From Eubacteriales bacterium (lineage in GTDB: Bacteria; Bacillota; Clostridia; Lachnospirales; Lachnospiraceae): a DNA stretch of 53,871 bases. The number at the start of each line of letters is the position of its first letter. Within the stretch, counting starts at the first letter, position 1. The translations under genes were made by a program, and so were the position numbers. This document shows, piece after piece, positions 53,834-53,871 of the stretch. The notes under the pieces are model-generated. The model saw only the letters and a list, made by a program, of their open reading frames with translations, was not told the DNA's origin and ran no database searches. The DNA lies in NCBI GenBank assembly GCA_030525875.1, contig JAUNDV010000015.1, forward strand, positions 1-53,871, given 5' to 3'.

Positions 53834-53871
53834 ACGAACCACTGCGACAGAAACAGCCAGTAAAACAGCTT

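Noticed and set aside
53834-53871. Start of a tRNA or rRNA gene after the last promoter
   Set aside because: Only 38 bp remain and no conserved RNA sequence can be recognised in them.

Overview
The window is 53.9 kb of AT-rich DNA from a low-GC Gram-positive bacterium. The best fit is Clostridia, family Lachnospiraceae. The reasons are the style of its strong Shine-Dalgarno sites, RNase Y, the DnaD/DnaI-type helicase-loading genes, zinc-type S14 and adenylate kinase, YesM/YesN two-component genes, TAXI-TRAP transport and GW-repeat exported proteins. This is an inference from gene content; I cannot name a genus safely.

Layout: (1) 1-2,370 holds three tandem palindromic repeats, a DtxR/MntR-type regulator, a short metal-operator transcript unit, a LacI-type regulator and a dense regulatory zone. 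(2) 2,383-11,452 reads rightward: RNase Y, a nitronate-monooxygenase-like flavoprotein, MurC, then a coupled cluster of DnaD-like protein, DnaI-like helicase loader, PRPP synthetase and a membrane acyltransferase. A cluster of DnaA boxes lies in front of this cluster. (3) 11,503-23,245 is a peptide/amino-acid locus. A solute-binding protein and YesM-type kinase (minus strand) and a YesN-type regulator (minus strand) are interleaved with PepT, two almost identical APC permeases, a divergent 2-hydroxyacid dehydrogenase and two-subunit L-serine dehydratase. A 27-bp motif occurs in both divergent promoter regions of this locus, so it is probably one self-contained sensory regulon. (4) 23,246-27,438 holds an AAA ATPase preceded by 33-bp tandem repeats, an RlmI-like methyltransferase and a GW-repeat exported protein. 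(5) 27,684-44,026 is the merged S10-spc-alpha ribosomal supercluster from rpsJ to rplQ, with secY, adk, map, infA and rpoA, a folded leader and several internal hairpins. (6) 44,164-53,609 holds a second GW-repeat protein, metK behind a SAM-I-type riboswitch (minus strand), a TAXI-TRAP importer behind a promoter/terminator leader, MTA/SAH nucleosidase, phosphoglucose isomerase and class II aldolase. A consensus promoter points out of the right end.

How the parts connect: translation and secretion genes form the core. MetK and MTA/SAH nucleosidase make and recycle SAM-derived compounds. Pgi and Fba are glycolytic. The PepT/APC/SdaA locus plausibly imports and breaks down peptide-derived amino acids, with serine giving pyruvate, under control of an SBP-kinase-regulator sensor. 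Three places (824-939, 2168-2265, 47105-47201) have a strong promoter followed within 45-70 bp by an intrinsic terminator, which suggests attenuated leaders or small RNAs.

No tRNA, rRNA, CRISPR array, transposase or phage gene was seen.
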